A DNA stretch of 48,308 nt from Alphaproteobacteria bacterium HGW-Alphaproteobacteria-11 (GCA_002841195.1 PHEO01000004.1:1-48308); one strand, 5' to 3'. Shown: positions 27,102-38,070, counted from the stretch's first letter. Program-made: numbers and translations. The notes: a model not told the origin generated them from the letters alone.

Positions 27102-28478
27102 ATGATCGCATGGCCCGAACACGAGATGGAACGTGCCCTCGACTTCCTGATCGAGCGGCGGATGAGCGATCTCGACGTGCGCGCCGCCGCGGTCGCGGTC
27201 GTCGTCGAAGGCAAGCTCGTCTTCGCGCGCGGCTATGGCGTCGCCGATATCGACGGCGATGTGCCCGTTACCGAGCACACGCTTTTCGAGGCCGCGTCGC
27301 TCGGCAAGCCGATAGCGGCGTTCGGGGCGCTGCTGCTGGCGCGGGAGCGGAAGTTCGCGCTCGACGCGCCCGTCGCCGAAAGTTTCGATGCGCACTGGCT
27401 TGAGGATGCACGTGACCGCGAAACGGTGACGCCGCGCCATCTGCTGACGCACAGGTCCGGTCTTTCCAACAATCTGCGTTTCGGTTCGCGCCGCACCGGC
27501 TTCGAGCCCGGATCGCGGTTTTCCTATTCGGGCGTCGGCTACATGTATCTCGCCGACGCGATGGCCGGGATCGAGGAAACGGGTTTCGACCGGCTGATGC
27601 GCGAGCGCGTGTTCGCGCCGCTCGGCATGCATTCGTCGGGCTACGCTATGGCCGAGGCGCTGGTCGAGACGGTGGCGCGTCCGCATATGCCGCTCTGGCT
27701 GCCGATCGTTGCGCTGCTGGGGCCGGCGCTGTGTTTCCTTGCGATCCTCGGCTTTCTGACGCTTCTCATTGTTCGTTTCGGGTTCGAACGGTTGCGCGTC
27801 CGGCCGGTCGAATTGCTGCCGGCGATCGTGCTGTCGCCCTTGCTGGCGGGCGGCTTCGTTTTTCTGAGCTTCGGCCTCTGGCCGCTGCTTTTCAGCCTCG
27901 GCTATCTGCTTGCATGGCTTGTCGCGCTCGCCGCCGTTGCCGTGTCGCTGCAATATCTTCGCGTCGTTCTGGATCAGGGTCGAAGCGACCGCGTCATTGT
28001 CAGCGGCCGCATGCGCCGTCACGGTCTCGATCCGGCGATGCTCGGTGTCGCCTTTGTCGCCAGCCTTCTCTTCATGTTCTGGCAGGTGCCGGGGCCGATG
28101 CGGAACGGCGACGATCTCAACGCGGCCTCGTCGCTGCGTTCGAGCGCCCACGATCTCGGGCTCTTCATGGCGGGCTTCATCGACGGTGCGGTGATCGGGC
28201 CGGAATGGCGCGCCCGCATGGTGTCGGAGCGCGTTGAGATTGGCACGCGCGACGGCGCCCGCATCGGATGGGGCCTCGGTTTCGGCACACGCGAAACGGC
28301 GACGAGCTTCACCGCCTGGCAATGGGGGTCCAATGTCGGTTCGAAAAGTCTGATGGTGATCGAGCCGTCGCGCCGCGCCGGTGTCGTTATCCTGACCAAT
28401 GCCGAAAGCGGCGATACGCTGACGCAGGAAATCGCCAGTCACGTGCTCGGCATCGACGGGCCGTGGCGGCTGCCCTGA
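27102..28478 (+). CDS. Serine hydrolase (beta-lactamase/PBP-like) with internal transmembrane insertion
   Basis: EAASLGKPIAAF (SxxK), FSYSGVGYMYLAD, AASSLRSSAHDLGLFMAGF, WQWGSNVGSKSLMVIEPSRRAGVVILTN. The only in-frame ATG near the N terminus is 27102, but an in-frame signal-like stretch (LAAWPALAAALLVFAALLPPGDARA) lies upstream, so the true start is unresolved. Confidence 0.85.
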   Translation: MIAWPEHEMERALDFLIERRMSDLDVRAAAVAVVVEGKLVFARGYGVADIDGDVPVTEHTLFEAASLGKPIAAFGALLLARERKFALDAPVAESFDAHWLEDARDRETVTPRHLLTHRSGLSNNLRFGSRRTGFEPGSRFSYSGVGYMYLADAMAGIEETGFDRLMRERVFAPLGMHSSGYAMAEALVETVARPHMPLWLPIVALLGPALCFLAILGFLTLLIVRFGFERLRVRPVELLPAIVLSPLLAGGFVFLSFGLWPLLFSLGYLLAWLVALAAVAVSLQYLRVVLDQGRSDRVIVSGRMRRHGLDPAMLGVAFVASLLFMFWQVPGPMRNGDDLNAASSLRSSAHDLGLFMAGFIDGAVIGPEWRARMVSERVEIGTRDGARIGWGLGFGTRETATSFTAWQWGSNVGSKSLMVIEPSRRAGVVILTNAESGDTLTQEIASHVLGIDGPWRLP

Positions 28479-28514
28479 TCGCGGGCCGGGCTCTGCAACG
28501 CGGGAGTGTGCGTC

Positions 28515-29186
28515 ATGGAAAAATTCGAGAAGGTTTTTGCGCGCGCCGCCAGGCGTCATGGCGGTGCGAAGGCGGTTGAGGCGAACCTCTCCAGACCGAA
28601 AAGCGCGGCGGCACTCAGGAAGATTTCCGACGACCGCTGGCTTTCCGGGATGACGCGCGCCGTCTTTCAGGCCGGTTTCGTCTGGAAGATCATCGAGAAC
28701 AAATGGCCGGGCTTCGAGGAGGCTTTCGACGGCTTCGACCCATACCGCGTCGCCTTCTACACCGATGAGAAGATCGGACGCCTTGCCAGCGACACACGCA
28801 TCGTGCGCAACGGCCAGAAAATAATGGCGACGCGCGACAATGCGCGTTTCGTCGTTGAGCTTGCGAAAGAGCATGGCTCCGTCGGCGCTTTCTTTGCCGG
28901 TTCGAAGCCGGAGCAGTTCGCGGTCCTGCTCGACATTCTGAAAAGGCGCGGCAACCGGCTATCGGGCGCTTCGGCGCAGTTCTTCCTGCGCCAGATGGGT
29001 GTCGATAGCTGGATCCTGTCGCCGTCGGTCGTTGCGGCGCTCGCCCATGCCGGCGTCGTCGGCAAGGCGCCCAGCTCGCGCAAGGCGATGGAGGCGGTGC
29101 AGGCGGCCTTCACGCAGTGGCGGAAGGAAAGCGGCCGCTCGCTGACCGAGATCAGCCGGGTGCTGGCGATGTCGGCGGACGGGTAA
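28515..29186 (+). CDS. DNA-3-methyladenine glycosylase I-like protein
   Basis: SDDRWLSGMTRAVFQAGFVWKIIENKWPGFEEAFDGFDP, RIVRNGQKIMATRDNA; Tag-like HhH region. Confidence 0.85.
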   Translation: MEKFEKVFARAARRHGGAKAVEANLSRPKSAAALRKISDDRWLSGMTRAVFQAGFVWKIIENKWPGFEEAFDGFDPYRVAFYTDEKIGRLASDTRIVRNGQKIMATRDNARFVVELAKEHGSVGAFFAGSKPEQFAVLLDILKRRGNRLSGASAQFFLRQMGVDSWILSPSVVAALAHAGVVGKAPSSRKAMEAVQAAFTQWRKESGRSLTEISRVLAMSADG

Positions 29187-29189
29187 AGC

Positions 29190-29720
29190 CTATTTCGCCT
29201 TCGCCGCCGCGATCGCCTTGACGATCAAGGCACGCGCGACCTCGGGGCCTTCCCAGCCGGCGACCTTCACCCATTTGCCGTCCTCGAGATCCTTGTAGTG
29301 CTCGAAGAAATGGGTGATGCGCTTGATCAGAATGTCCGGCATGTCGGTGTAGCTCTGGACGTTCTTGTAATAGGGATTGAGCTGTTCGACCGGCACGGCG
29401 AGGATCTTTTCATCCTGCCCGGCTTCGTCATGCATCATCAAGACGCCGATGGGCCGCGAGCGGATGACGGCGCCGGGCACCACCGGAATGCGGCTGACGA
29501 CCAGCACGTCCACAGGATCGCCGTCTTCCGACAGCGTGTGCGGCACAAAACCGTAATTGCAGGGATACTGCATCGCCGTGTGCATGAAGCGGTCGACGAA
29601 AAGCGTGCCCGATTCCTTGTCCATCTCGTATTTCACCGGATGGCCGCCATGCGGCACCTCGACGATGACGTTGATGTCGTCGGGCGGGTTCTTGCCGATC
29701 GGAATGGCGTCGATACGCAT
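29190..29720 (-). CDS. ppa: Inorganic pyrophosphatase
   Basis: [51 protein letters not shown]. Confidence 0.97.
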   Translation of the reverse strand: MRIDAIPIGKNPPDDINVIVEVPHGGHPVKYEMDKESGTLFVDRFMHTAMQYPCNYGFVPHTLSEDGDPVDVLVVSRIPVVPGAVIRSRPIGVLMMHDEAGQDEKILAVPVEQLNPYYKNVQSYTDMPDILIKRITHFFEHYKDLEDGKWVKVAGWEGPEVARALIVKAIAAAKAK

Positions 29721-30953
<1,233 letters not shown>

Positions 30954-31103
30954 CTCTTCACCCTCAAGCCGGTCGATTTTGCGGCGCATCATAGGGAAAT
31001 CGGATCGGGCGGCAAGGGGCGGCGGATGCGGCGTCTTCGGCGGCGACGGAGGGCGATTTCACTGCCATAATCGCGCCGAATGAGGCCAATTTCGGGGGTT
31101 CCC

Positions 31104-31685
31104 ATGGATTCGTCGCTCATCCTGCTCATCGTGCTGGGGCTTGTTCTCGGCGGCGGCTATGCCTGGTATGTCGCGCTGATCACGCGGCGCAACGAGGTGC
31201 GCGAGGCGATGGGCTCCATCGACGTCCAGCTTCGCAAGCGCTTCGACCTCCTGCCCAACATCGTGGCGCTGGCGCAGAAGTTCATGACCCATGAGAAGGA
31301 GTTGCTGGAGGGGCTGACGGCGCTCAGGGCCAAGGTCGCCGAACCCTATGCAAGGGAGGATCCCGCGGCGGTCGCCGCGCATCTTGATGCCTCGCGGGCG
31401 CTCGAGGCCGGGATGATGCGGCTCTTCGCGGTGGCCGAGAACTATCCCGAGCTGCGCTCCGCCGAGACGATCACCCGCGCGCAGGCGACATTCGAGGAAG
31501 TCGAGGGCAATATTGCGGCGGCGCGGCGCTTCTACAATTCGGCGGTGACGCGGCTCAACAATGCGGTCGAGGTTTTTCCGGGGTCGATCGTCGCCGGTTT
31601 CGCCAAGGTGCAGAGTTTCCCCTTCTATGAGGTCGAGGACGCGGCGGCGCGCCAGCCCGTCGACGTCAACAAGCTGATGTCGTAG
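31104..31685 (+). CDS. LemA family protein
   Basis: One N-terminal TM, RRNEVREAMGSIDVQLRKRFDLLPNIVALAQKF, AARRFYNSAVTRLNNAVEVFPGSIVA. Confidence 0.94.
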   Translation: MDSSLILLIVLGLVLGGGYAWYVALITRRNEVREAMGSIDVQLRKRFDLLPNIVALAQKFMTHEKELLEGLTALRAKVAEPYAREDPAAVAAHLDASRALEAGMMRLFAVAENYPELRSAETITRAQATFEEVEGNIAAARRFYNSAVTRLNNAVEVFPGSIVAGFAKVQSFPFYEVEDAAARQPVDVNKLMS

Positions 31686-31692
31686 CGGCGCA

Positions 31693-32634
31693 ATGCCGGC
31701 CGCCGACGCACCCTCCGGCTTCGACGCGTTCTTTGCGCGCGAGATCGCGCCCTGGATCGCCGAGAAGGAGATCGAGCGCCGAGCCGTCTTCCGCCGCACG
31801 GTGTGGCGCGCCGCTCCCATCATCGGCGCCGGGCTTTTCGCCTTTGTCGTTTCCGCGCAGGCGATCGAGGGCGAGGACATGCGCGGATTTGCGCTTTTCG
31901 CCAGCGTGGCGATTATGGTGGCTGGCGCGGCGATGTTTGGATCGGTGCTGCTCTGGGGGCGCAAGTTCGCCGAGGAGCTGTCGACGAAAATCTTCGGCCA
32001 TTTCGGCTATTCCTATTCGCCGAACGTGCCGGCGGATTTCCTCGCGCCCTTCGAGCGCTGCCACCTGCTACCCTCCTACAGCCGCAAGTCGCTGGAGGAT
32101 CATGTGCGGGGCGAAGCCGGCGGCGTTCCCTTCGAGCTTGCGGAAGCCTTTCTCGAGCGCAAGGTCCGGCGCGACAAACGCGATGAATACGATCTCGTTT
32201 TTCGCGGCATCGTCGCCCGCTACCGGTTTCCGAAGCGTTTTTCAGGTCGCACCATTCTCCGCGCCGACCAGGGGTTGCTGAATGCATTGGGGCATTCGGG
32301 CGTCTCCGGCGAGCGGGTGCGTCTTGAGGATCCGCGCTTCGAAAAGCTGTTCGAAGTCTTCTCGAGCGACCAGGTCGAGGCGCGTTACCTGCTGACGCCG
32401 GCTTTCATGGAACGGATGGCTGCCCTTGCCGAGACAACCGACGCGCCGCTGCAAGCGGCCTTCGAGGGCGGCGAGCTGCTGCTTGCCATCGACGGGCGGC
32501 GGGGCTATTTCGCGCAGCCCTCGCCCTGGCGCGATCTCGGGCGCGGCGATCATATCCGCGCCTTTGTCGACGACATCCAGTTGGTCGGCGACATCGCCGC
32601 CACGCTCAAGCTCGACGCGCGGACGGCGGTGTGA
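31693..32634 (+). CDS. DUF3137 domain-containing membrane protein
   Basis: Two TM segments, adjacent to LemA as in the known pair, LLAIDGRRGYFAQPSPW. Confidence 0.85.
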   Translation: MPAADAPSGFDAFFAREIAPWIAEKEIERRAVFRRTVWRAAPIIGAGLFAFVVSAQAIEGEDMRGFALFASVAIMVAGAAMFGSVLLWGRKFAEELSTKIFGHFGYSYSPNVPADFLAPFERCHLLPSYSRKSLEDHVRGEAGGVPFELAEAFLERKVRRDKRDEYDLVFRGIVARYRFPKRFSGRTILRADQGLLNALGHSGVSGERVRLEDPRFEKLFEVFSSDQVEARYLLTPAFMERMAALAETTDAPLQAAFEGGELLLAIDGRRGYFAQPSPWRDLGRGDHIRAFVDDIQLVGDIAATLKLDARTAV

Positions 32635-32718
32635 GTTTTCGCAAAGGCTCTTGCGCCGGGCCGGCTATCGCCCCACCTGTCACGGGGCAATAATCGCGGC
32701 AGCGCAGAAGAGGGCATC

Positions 32719-33306
32719 ATGCAGGTCGAGTTCTGGTACGAGTTTGCAAGCACCTATTCATATCCGGCGGCCATGCGCGTCGAGCGGGCCGCCGCCGAGG
32801 CCGGCGTCGATCTCGTCTGGCGGCCGTTTCTTCTGGGCCCGATTTTCGGCGCGCAGGGCTGGAACGACAGCCCGTTCAACATCTATCCCGCCAAGGGAAA
32901 ATATATGTGGCGCGACATGGCGCGGCTCTGCGCCGACGCCGGACTGACGCTGAAAGAGCCGGTGCGTTTCCCGCAGAACGGCTTGAAGGCGGCGCGCCTC
33001 GCGCTGCTCGGGCAGCACGAGGGCTGGGGGCCGGAATTCTCGCGCCGCGTCTATCTCGCGAACTTCGCCGAACAGAAAGACATTTCCGACGAAGCCGTTC
33101 TCTCCGGCATTCTTTCCGCGCTCGGTCTCGATGCGGCGGCGCTCACGGCGCGCGCGAACGAGCCCGCCCACAAGGAGCGGCTGAAAGCGCAGACCGAAGC
33201 GGCGATTGCAAAGGGCATTTTCGGTGCGCCGTCATTCGTTGTCGGCGACGAACTCTTCTGGGGCAACGACCGGCTCGAAGCGGCGCTGCAATGGGCGAAG
33301 CGTTGA
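32719..33306 (+). CDS. 2-hydroxychromene-2-carboxylate isomerase (DsbA/kappa-GST fold)
   Basis: MQVEFWYEFASTYSYPAAMRVE, VDLVWRPFLLGPIF, GIFGAPSFVVGDELFWGNDRL. Confidence 0.94.
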   Translation: MQVEFWYEFASTYSYPAAMRVERAAAEAGVDLVWRPFLLGPIFGAQGWNDSPFNIYPAKGKYMWRDMARLCADAGLTLKEPVRFPQNGLKAARLALLGQHEGWGPEFSRRVYLANFAEQKDISDEAVLSGILSALGLDAAALTARANEPAHKERLKAQTEAAIAKGIFGAPSFVVGDELFWGNDRLEAALQWAKR

Positions 33307-33410
33307 CGGGTCCATTTCCTGAAAGCGTTCGGGGCCATACGGCTTTCCCCTTGCCGTGCCGCCGTTCTCTTCCGATTTAAGCGCGAGCCTGTTTTCCGGA
33401 GGAGATTTCC

Positions 33411-34046
33411 ATGACCGATATCGTTTTCCATTCGCAGCCCCTCAGCGTCTATCTCTGGACCGCTTCGCTCGTCGCCGCCGAGAAGGGCGTTTCCTGGTCG
33501 GTCAATCCGGTCGAGCCCGGCAGCGAAGCGCATCTCGCGCTCAATCCGTTCGCCAAGTCGCCGGTGCTGCAACATGGGCAGACCCGCCTCTACGAGACGC
33601 TCGCCATCGCGCATTACATCGACCGCACCTTTGACGGACCCGCATTGCAGCCGGCGGATGTGCCGGGTCAGGCGCAAGTGCTGCGCTGGGCGAGCCTCGT
33701 CAACGCCTACATCTTCCCGACACTGACCAACGGTATCGCAAAGGAACGCCTGCTGGTGCCGATGCAGGGCGGCGTGGCTGACGAGGCGCGTGTCGCACAG
33801 GCGGTGAAGGATGGAGAGATGCAGCTCGGCGTCGTCGCGCGCGATCTCGAAGCGCATGCGTTCCTCGCCGGCGATGAAATCTCGATTGCCGACTGTTTCC
33901 TGCTTCCGCATCTCCATTTCGTTTCGATGACGCCGGAGGGTGCGGCGCTGATCGCGGCGGCGCCGAAAGTTTCCGCCTGGCTCGAAGCGATGCGCGCCCG
34001 GCCGAGTTTCGCCGCGACCGATCAGCTCGCGCGCCGCGCCGCGTAA
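33411..34046 (+). CDS. Glutathione S-transferase family protein
   Basis: NPFAKSPVLQHGQTRLYETLAIAHYID, AGDEISIADCFLLP. Confidence 0.92.
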   Translation: MTDIVFHSQPLSVYLWTASLVAAEKGVSWSVNPVEPGSEAHLALNPFAKSPVLQHGQTRLYETLAIAHYIDRTFDGPALQPADVPGQAQVLRWASLVNAYIFPTLTNGIAKERLLVPMQGGVADEARVAQAVKDGEMQLGVVARDLEAHAFLAGDEISIADCFLLPHLHFVSMTPEGAALIAAAPKVSAWLEAMRARPSFAATDQLARRAA

Positions 34047-34047
34047 A

Positions 34048-34368
34048 CTACCTGAAGCGTTCCGGCAGGTCGGCTTCGGGGATCAGCAGATCGTCCTCGA
34101 TTTCGAGCCAGACTTCCTCGATCAGTTCGGCGCGGCCCTCGCGTTGCGGCGTTGAGCGTTTCGCCGAGTAGTCGGCAAAGGCCTTGTCGCGCGCTTGCCT
34201 GCTGGGCCAGCGCGCATAGGCGACGAAGTCGCCGTTTTCGGTGCGGTGCAGCCGCGAGCCGCCGCCGCCATGATCGCGCATGATGTCGACCGTGATGTCG
34301 TGCCAGCGGCGCCTGAAGTCGTCCTCGTTTTCCGGCGTCACGCGCCAACGATAGATGGCGGCTTTCAT
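34048..34368 (-). CDS. Antibiotic biosynthesis monooxygenase-like (dimeric alpha/beta barrel) protein
   Basis: MKAAIYRWRVTPENEDDFRRRWHDITVDIMRDHGGGGSRLHRTENGDFVAYARWPSRQARDKAF. Confidence 0.75.
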   Translation of the reverse strand: MKAAIYRWRVTPENEDDFRRRWHDITVDIMRDHGGGGSRLHRTENGDFVAYARWPSRQARDKAFADYSAKRSTPQREGRAELIEEVWLEIEDDLLIPEADLPERFR

Positions 34369-34370
34369 CG

Positions 34371-34799
34371 TCAGGTTCCGGCTTTTGGCGTCTTGGTCAA
34401 CCACGTGTGCCGTTTCGCGACGAACCAAAAGACAAGCCCTGCGATTGCCCCGGCTGTAAATGCGATTCCATTGAAATAGAGAAGCGTCGAAGCCGCGCTG
34501 GCCCATGTCGATGGCGAGAGCAACACGTTGCCGACAAGCGGAGCCAGGAACGCACAAAGTGCACCGCCTGCCGCGAACCAGAGCGGATGATCTACTTGCC
34601 TGAACTCAGCGAGGAAGATGAGGCAGAGTGCAACAGGCGTCACACCGAGGAGGATGTTGGGGCTGACCCTCAGGAAGATATCGATCAGCGAAAGACCCTC
34701 GCTGATGGAAATTGAAGCGCCATAAGCAAGAGTGGTGACAATGCAGAGAAACGCACAACTCGAGAGATAGCCCAGAGCAATGCGGAGTGCTGCCTTCAT
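34371..34799 (-). CDS. Four-TM hypothetical membrane protein
   Basis: MKAALRIALGYLSSCAFLCIVTTLAYGASISISEG…; four hydrophobic segments; 2-nt gaps to both neighbours. Confidence 0.8.
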   Translation of the reverse strand: MKAALRIALGYLSSCAFLCIVTTLAYGASISISEGLSLIDIFLRVSPNILLGVTPVALCLIFLAEFRQVDHPLWFAAGGALCAFLAPLVGNVLLSPSTWASAASTLLYFNGIAFTAGAIAGLVFWFVAKRHTWLTKTPKAGT

Positions 34800-34801
34800 G
34801 C

Positions 34802-35992
34802 TCAGGCTTCCGTTCTTGCTTCCTTGATCCGCTCGCTGGCGCGCTGCTTCACCGTCTCGCTCTTCAACTGTCCGCAGGCCGCCATGATGTCGCGGCCGCG
34901 CGGGGTACGGACGGGGCTCGCATAACCGGCGCGATTGACGACGTCGGCGAATTTCTCGATCGTCTCCCAGTCCGAACATTCGTAAGGGCTGCCCGGCCAG
35001 GGATTGAAGGGGATCAGGTTGATCTTCGCCGGGATGTGCTTCAACAGCCGCACCAGGGACTTCGCGTCCTCGATGCTGTCGTTCACGCCTTTCAGCATCA
35101 CATATTCAAAGGTGATCCGCCGCGCGTTGGAGACACCGGGATAATTGCGGCAGGCCTCCAGCAATTCCTCGATCGGATATTTCTTGTTCAAGGGCACCAG
35201 CTTGTTGCGCGTCTCGTCGTTGACGGCGTGCAGCGAGATCGCCAGCATGCAGCCGATTTCGGCGCCCGCCTTTTCGATCATCGGCACGACACCGCTTGTC
35301 GACAGCGTGATGCGCCGCTTCGACAGCGACAGGCCTTCGCCGTCCGAGACGACTTCCAGCGCGTCGCGCACATTGTCGAAATTATAAAGCGGCTCGCCCA
35401 TGCCCATCAGCACGATATTTGTGATCAGGCGGTCTTCCGAATTGCGCCCGCCATCCGGCCATTCGCCCAGCGCGTCGCGCGCAATCAGGATCTGGCCGAC
35501 GATCTCGCCGGCGGTCAGGTTCCGCACCAGCTTCTGCGTGCCGGTGTGGCAGAAGCTGCAGGTCAGCGTGCAGCCGACCTGGCTCGACACGCAGAGCGTG
35601 CCGCGGCCTTCCTCGGGAATGTAGACGGTTTCGATTTCCGGTCCCGGCACGCCCGGCTTCTCGCCCGGCAGGCGCAGCAGCCATTTGCGCGTGCCGTCGA
35701 CCGATTTCTGTTCGGTGACGATTTCAAGCCGCGAGAGATCGAAAGCCGCGTTGAGCCGCCCGCGCAATTCCTTCGACAGCGTCGTCATGCCCTCGAAGCT
35801 TGTCAGCCCGCGATGATAGATGCCGTTCCAGATCTGCCCGGCGCGCATCCGGCACTGATTTTCGGGAATGCCGAAATCCTTCAGCGCCGCGGCGAGCTGC
35901 GGCCGCGTCAGCCCGACAAGCCGCGTCCGCGCGCTGGCCGTTGGTGCCGGCGCGGGTGCCTGCTTTTGATGTGCGATGTCGAGGCTCGTCAT
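34802..35992 (-). CDS. rlmN: 23S rRNA (adenine2503-C2)-methyltransferase
   Basis: [34 protein letters not shown] radical-SAM CxxxCxxC; LALSLHAVND-type and [23 protein letters not shown]. Confidence 0.97.
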   Translation of the reverse strand: MTSLDIAHQKQAPAPAPTASARTRLVGLTRPQLAAALKDFGIPENQCRMRAGQIWNGIYHRGLTSFEGMTTLSKELRGRLNAAFDLSRLEIVTEQKSVDGTRKWLLRLPGEKPGVPGPEIETVYIPEEGRGTLCVSSQVGCTLTCSFCHTGTQKLVRNLTAGEIVGQILIARDALGEWPDGGRNSEDRLITNIVLMGMGEPLYNFDNVRDALEVVSDGEGLSLSKRRITLSTSGVVPMIEKAGAEIGCMLAISLHAVNDETRNKLVPLNKKYPIEELLEACRNYPGVSNARRITFEYVMLKGVNDSIEDAKSLVRLLKHIPAKINLIPFNPWPGSPYECSDWETIEKFADVVNRAGYASPVRTPRGRDIMAACGQLKSETVKQRASERIKEARTEA

Positions 35993-36066
35993 GGCCGCTT
36001 CATATCACAGACGGCATAACGGGGGCCAATGGCCCCCGTTTTCCTCAGGAATCCGGCGTTTTCAGC

Positions 36067-36633
36067 CTATTTGCAGGTCTCGTCGATCTTCTTCAAGGCG
36101 GCCGAGGAACCCTTCAGCGAATAGGTGTCGGTGGTCAGCGTGTCGCGCGAGGAGGTGCCCTTGATCTCCATCGAGGCGCCAGCCTTCAGCGCCTGCACCA
36201 TCTTGCCCTCTTCGGAGGGGTTTTCCAGCCAGGCCCAATACTGGTGTTCGCCGCCTTCCTTCGTGCCGTTGAACATCTGGAACCGGTCGGTCCCGATGGT
36301 GGCGAAGGGGCGGCTCGTGGTCTTGAAGGGATAGCCGGCGCGCATGCTGACTTCGTTGCGCGCGTTGCGGCCCGGGCGGTGCGTCACCATGAAATAGACG
36401 TCGCCGCGATTGGCGCCCGCCGGGAGCATTCTCGTGGGCGCGCTCATCGCGTAGCACATGCGATCGCTGCCGGAGCCGTAGCTATAGGCCGACCAGTCGT
36501 CGTATTTGCCGAGCAGTTTCGGAGCTTCCTGTGCGGCCGCAATGCCCGATGTGGTGGCCGTCAGCAGGACGGCTCCGAGGGCGAGGGCGGCGGCGCGGGC
36601 GAAGGTCGTGGAAAGGCGCGGGCGTCTTGGCAT
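36067..36633 (-). CDS. Invasion-associated locus B (IalB) family protein
   Basis: Signal peptide; YDDWSAYSYGSGSDRMCYAMSAPTRMLP, FMVTHRPGRNARNEVSMRAGYPFK. Confidence 0.85.
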   Translation of the reverse strand: MPRRPRLSTTFARAAALALGAVLLTATTSGIAAAQEAPKLLGKYDDWSAYSYGSGSDRMCYAMSAPTRMLPAGANRGDVYFMVTHRPGRNARNEVSMRAGYPFKTTSRPFATIGTDRFQMFNGTKEGGEHQYWAWLENPSEEGKMVQALKAGASMEIKGTSSRDTLTTDTYSLKGSSAALKKIDETCK

Positions 36634-36939
36634 GATCTCTTCAACTCGTTGATTGCACTTGTTATCCGGGATCGGGCGGCGATGCGCCTGACCATAACGG
36701 CCCCTCGCCCCGATTTCCAGTTGTGCCACCTGAAAATGGGGCAATTTCCGGTCGGTGGCGCGGGGCGGGCCGGCCGGGAAATTCACCGATTCTTGTGGCG
36801 GAAGCATGGCGGCGACGGGTCTTGCGCGGTTCGGCCGGCGCGGTCTCAATCTGGCGAAAGCCGCCCCGCTCGTGCTAAGTGAGAGGCACCGCCATTTCCG
36901 GAAATCAACCATCCAAAGCAAAATCAGGGGGAGACGACC

Positions 36940-37944
36940 ATGAAAGCCGTTCTGTGCAAGGAATACGGCCCGCCCGAAAGCCTCGTCATCGAGGAGGTGC
37001 CCTCGCCTCAGCCCAAAAAGGGCGAAGTCCTGCTCGAGGTCCATGCGGCGGCCGTCAACTTCCCCGATGTGCTGATCATCGAAAACAAATACCAGTTCAA
37101 GCCGCCGCTGCCCTTTTCGCCGGGCGGCGAGGTCGCGGGCAAGGTCGTCAAGCTCGGCGAGGGCGTTACCAAGGTGAAGGTCGGCGACCGCGTCATCGGC
37201 TCGTGCGGCTGGGGCGGCTTTGCCGAGGAAATCGCGCTCGACGAGGCGCGCGTGACGCCGATCCCCGACGAAATGGATTTCGTCACCGCGTCGGCCTTTC
37301 TGATGACCTATGGCACCTCGCATCACGCGCTGAAAGACCGCGCGGCGATCAAGCCGGGTGAATCGCTGCTGGTGCTCGGCGCGGCGGGCGGCGTTGGGCT
37401 GGCCGCCGTCGAACTTGGCAAGGCGATGGGCGCGCGCGTCATCGCGGCTGCCTCGTCGGAAGACAAGCTCCAGGTCTGCCGCGATCACGGCGCCGACGAG
37501 ACGCTGCTCTATCCGACAGGCGCGCTCGACCGCGACGCGCAGAAGGCGCTGACCGACAGGATCAAGGAACTGACCGGCGGGCAGGGCGCCGATGTCGTCT
37601 ACGACCCGGTCGGCGGCGACTATTCCGAACCGGCGCTCCGCGCCACCAACTGGGAAGGGCGTTTCCTCGTCATCGGTTTTGCCGCCGGCCCGATCCCCAA
37701 AATCCCGCTCAATCTCGCATTGTTGAAAGGCTGCCAGATCGTCGGCGTCTTCTGGGGCGCCTTCACCGGGCGCGAGCCGAAGCGCCATCAGGAAAACCTG
37801 AAAGAGCTGATGGCCTGGTTCAAGGCCGGCAAGCTGAAACCCCATGTCTCGCGGCAATATAAATTCGAGGAAGCGGCCGAAGCGCTCAACGACATGGCGG
37901 CGCGCAAGGTCAAGGGCAAGATCGTCCTTGTGCCCTCGCGTTGA
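36940..37944 (+). CDS. NADPH:quinone oxidoreductase family (zinc-less MDR)
   Basis: MKAVLCKEYGPPESLVIEEVP, LGAAGGVGLAAVELGKAMGARVIA, YDPVGGDYSEPALR. Confidence 0.94.
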   Translation: MKAVLCKEYGPPESLVIEEVPSPQPKKGEVLLEVHAAAVNFPDVLIIENKYQFKPPLPFSPGGEVAGKVVKLGEGVTKVKVGDRVIGSCGWGGFAEEIALDEARVTPIPDEMDFVTASAFLMTYGTSHHALKDRAAIKPGESLLVLGAAGGVGLAAVELGKAMGARVIAAASSEDKLQVCRDHGADETLLYPTGALDRDAQKALTDRIKELTGGQGADVVYDPVGGDYSEPALRATNWEGRFLVIGFAAGPIPKIPLNLALLKGCQIVGVFWGAFTGREPKRHQENLKELMAWFKAGKLKPHVSRQYKFEEAAEALNDMAARKVKGKIVLVPSR

Positions 37945-37978
37945 GCGGTCGATGACCCGATTGCGACACAAACTTAAT

Positions 37979-38070
37979 CGTCATGACCCGCTTTATGCGG
38001 GTCATCCACGTCTTTGCTTTGCGGCACCTGCTCAAGACGTGGATGGCCCGGACAAGCCGGGCCATGACGT
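37979..38070. repeat. Intergenic palindromic repeat family II, long form
   Basis: CGTCATGACCCG…GGTCATCCACGTCTT-loop-AAGACGTGGATGGCCCGG…GGGCCATGACG. Confidence 0.8.

Noticed and set aside
26528-28478. YjhX plus adjacent hydrolase as a toxin-antitoxin or defence island
   Set aside because: Hydrolase is not an antitoxin-type gene and is divergent; no other defence genes nearby.
26967-28874. 635-aa minus-strand ORF across the serine hydrolase and glycosylase genes
   Set aside because: Arg/His-rich antisense translation; sense-strand genes are well supported.
32719-34046. HCCA isomerase plus GST as an aromatic-degradation cluster
   Set aside because: No ring-cleaving dioxygenase or other naphthalene-type genes nearby; likely general detoxification enzymes.
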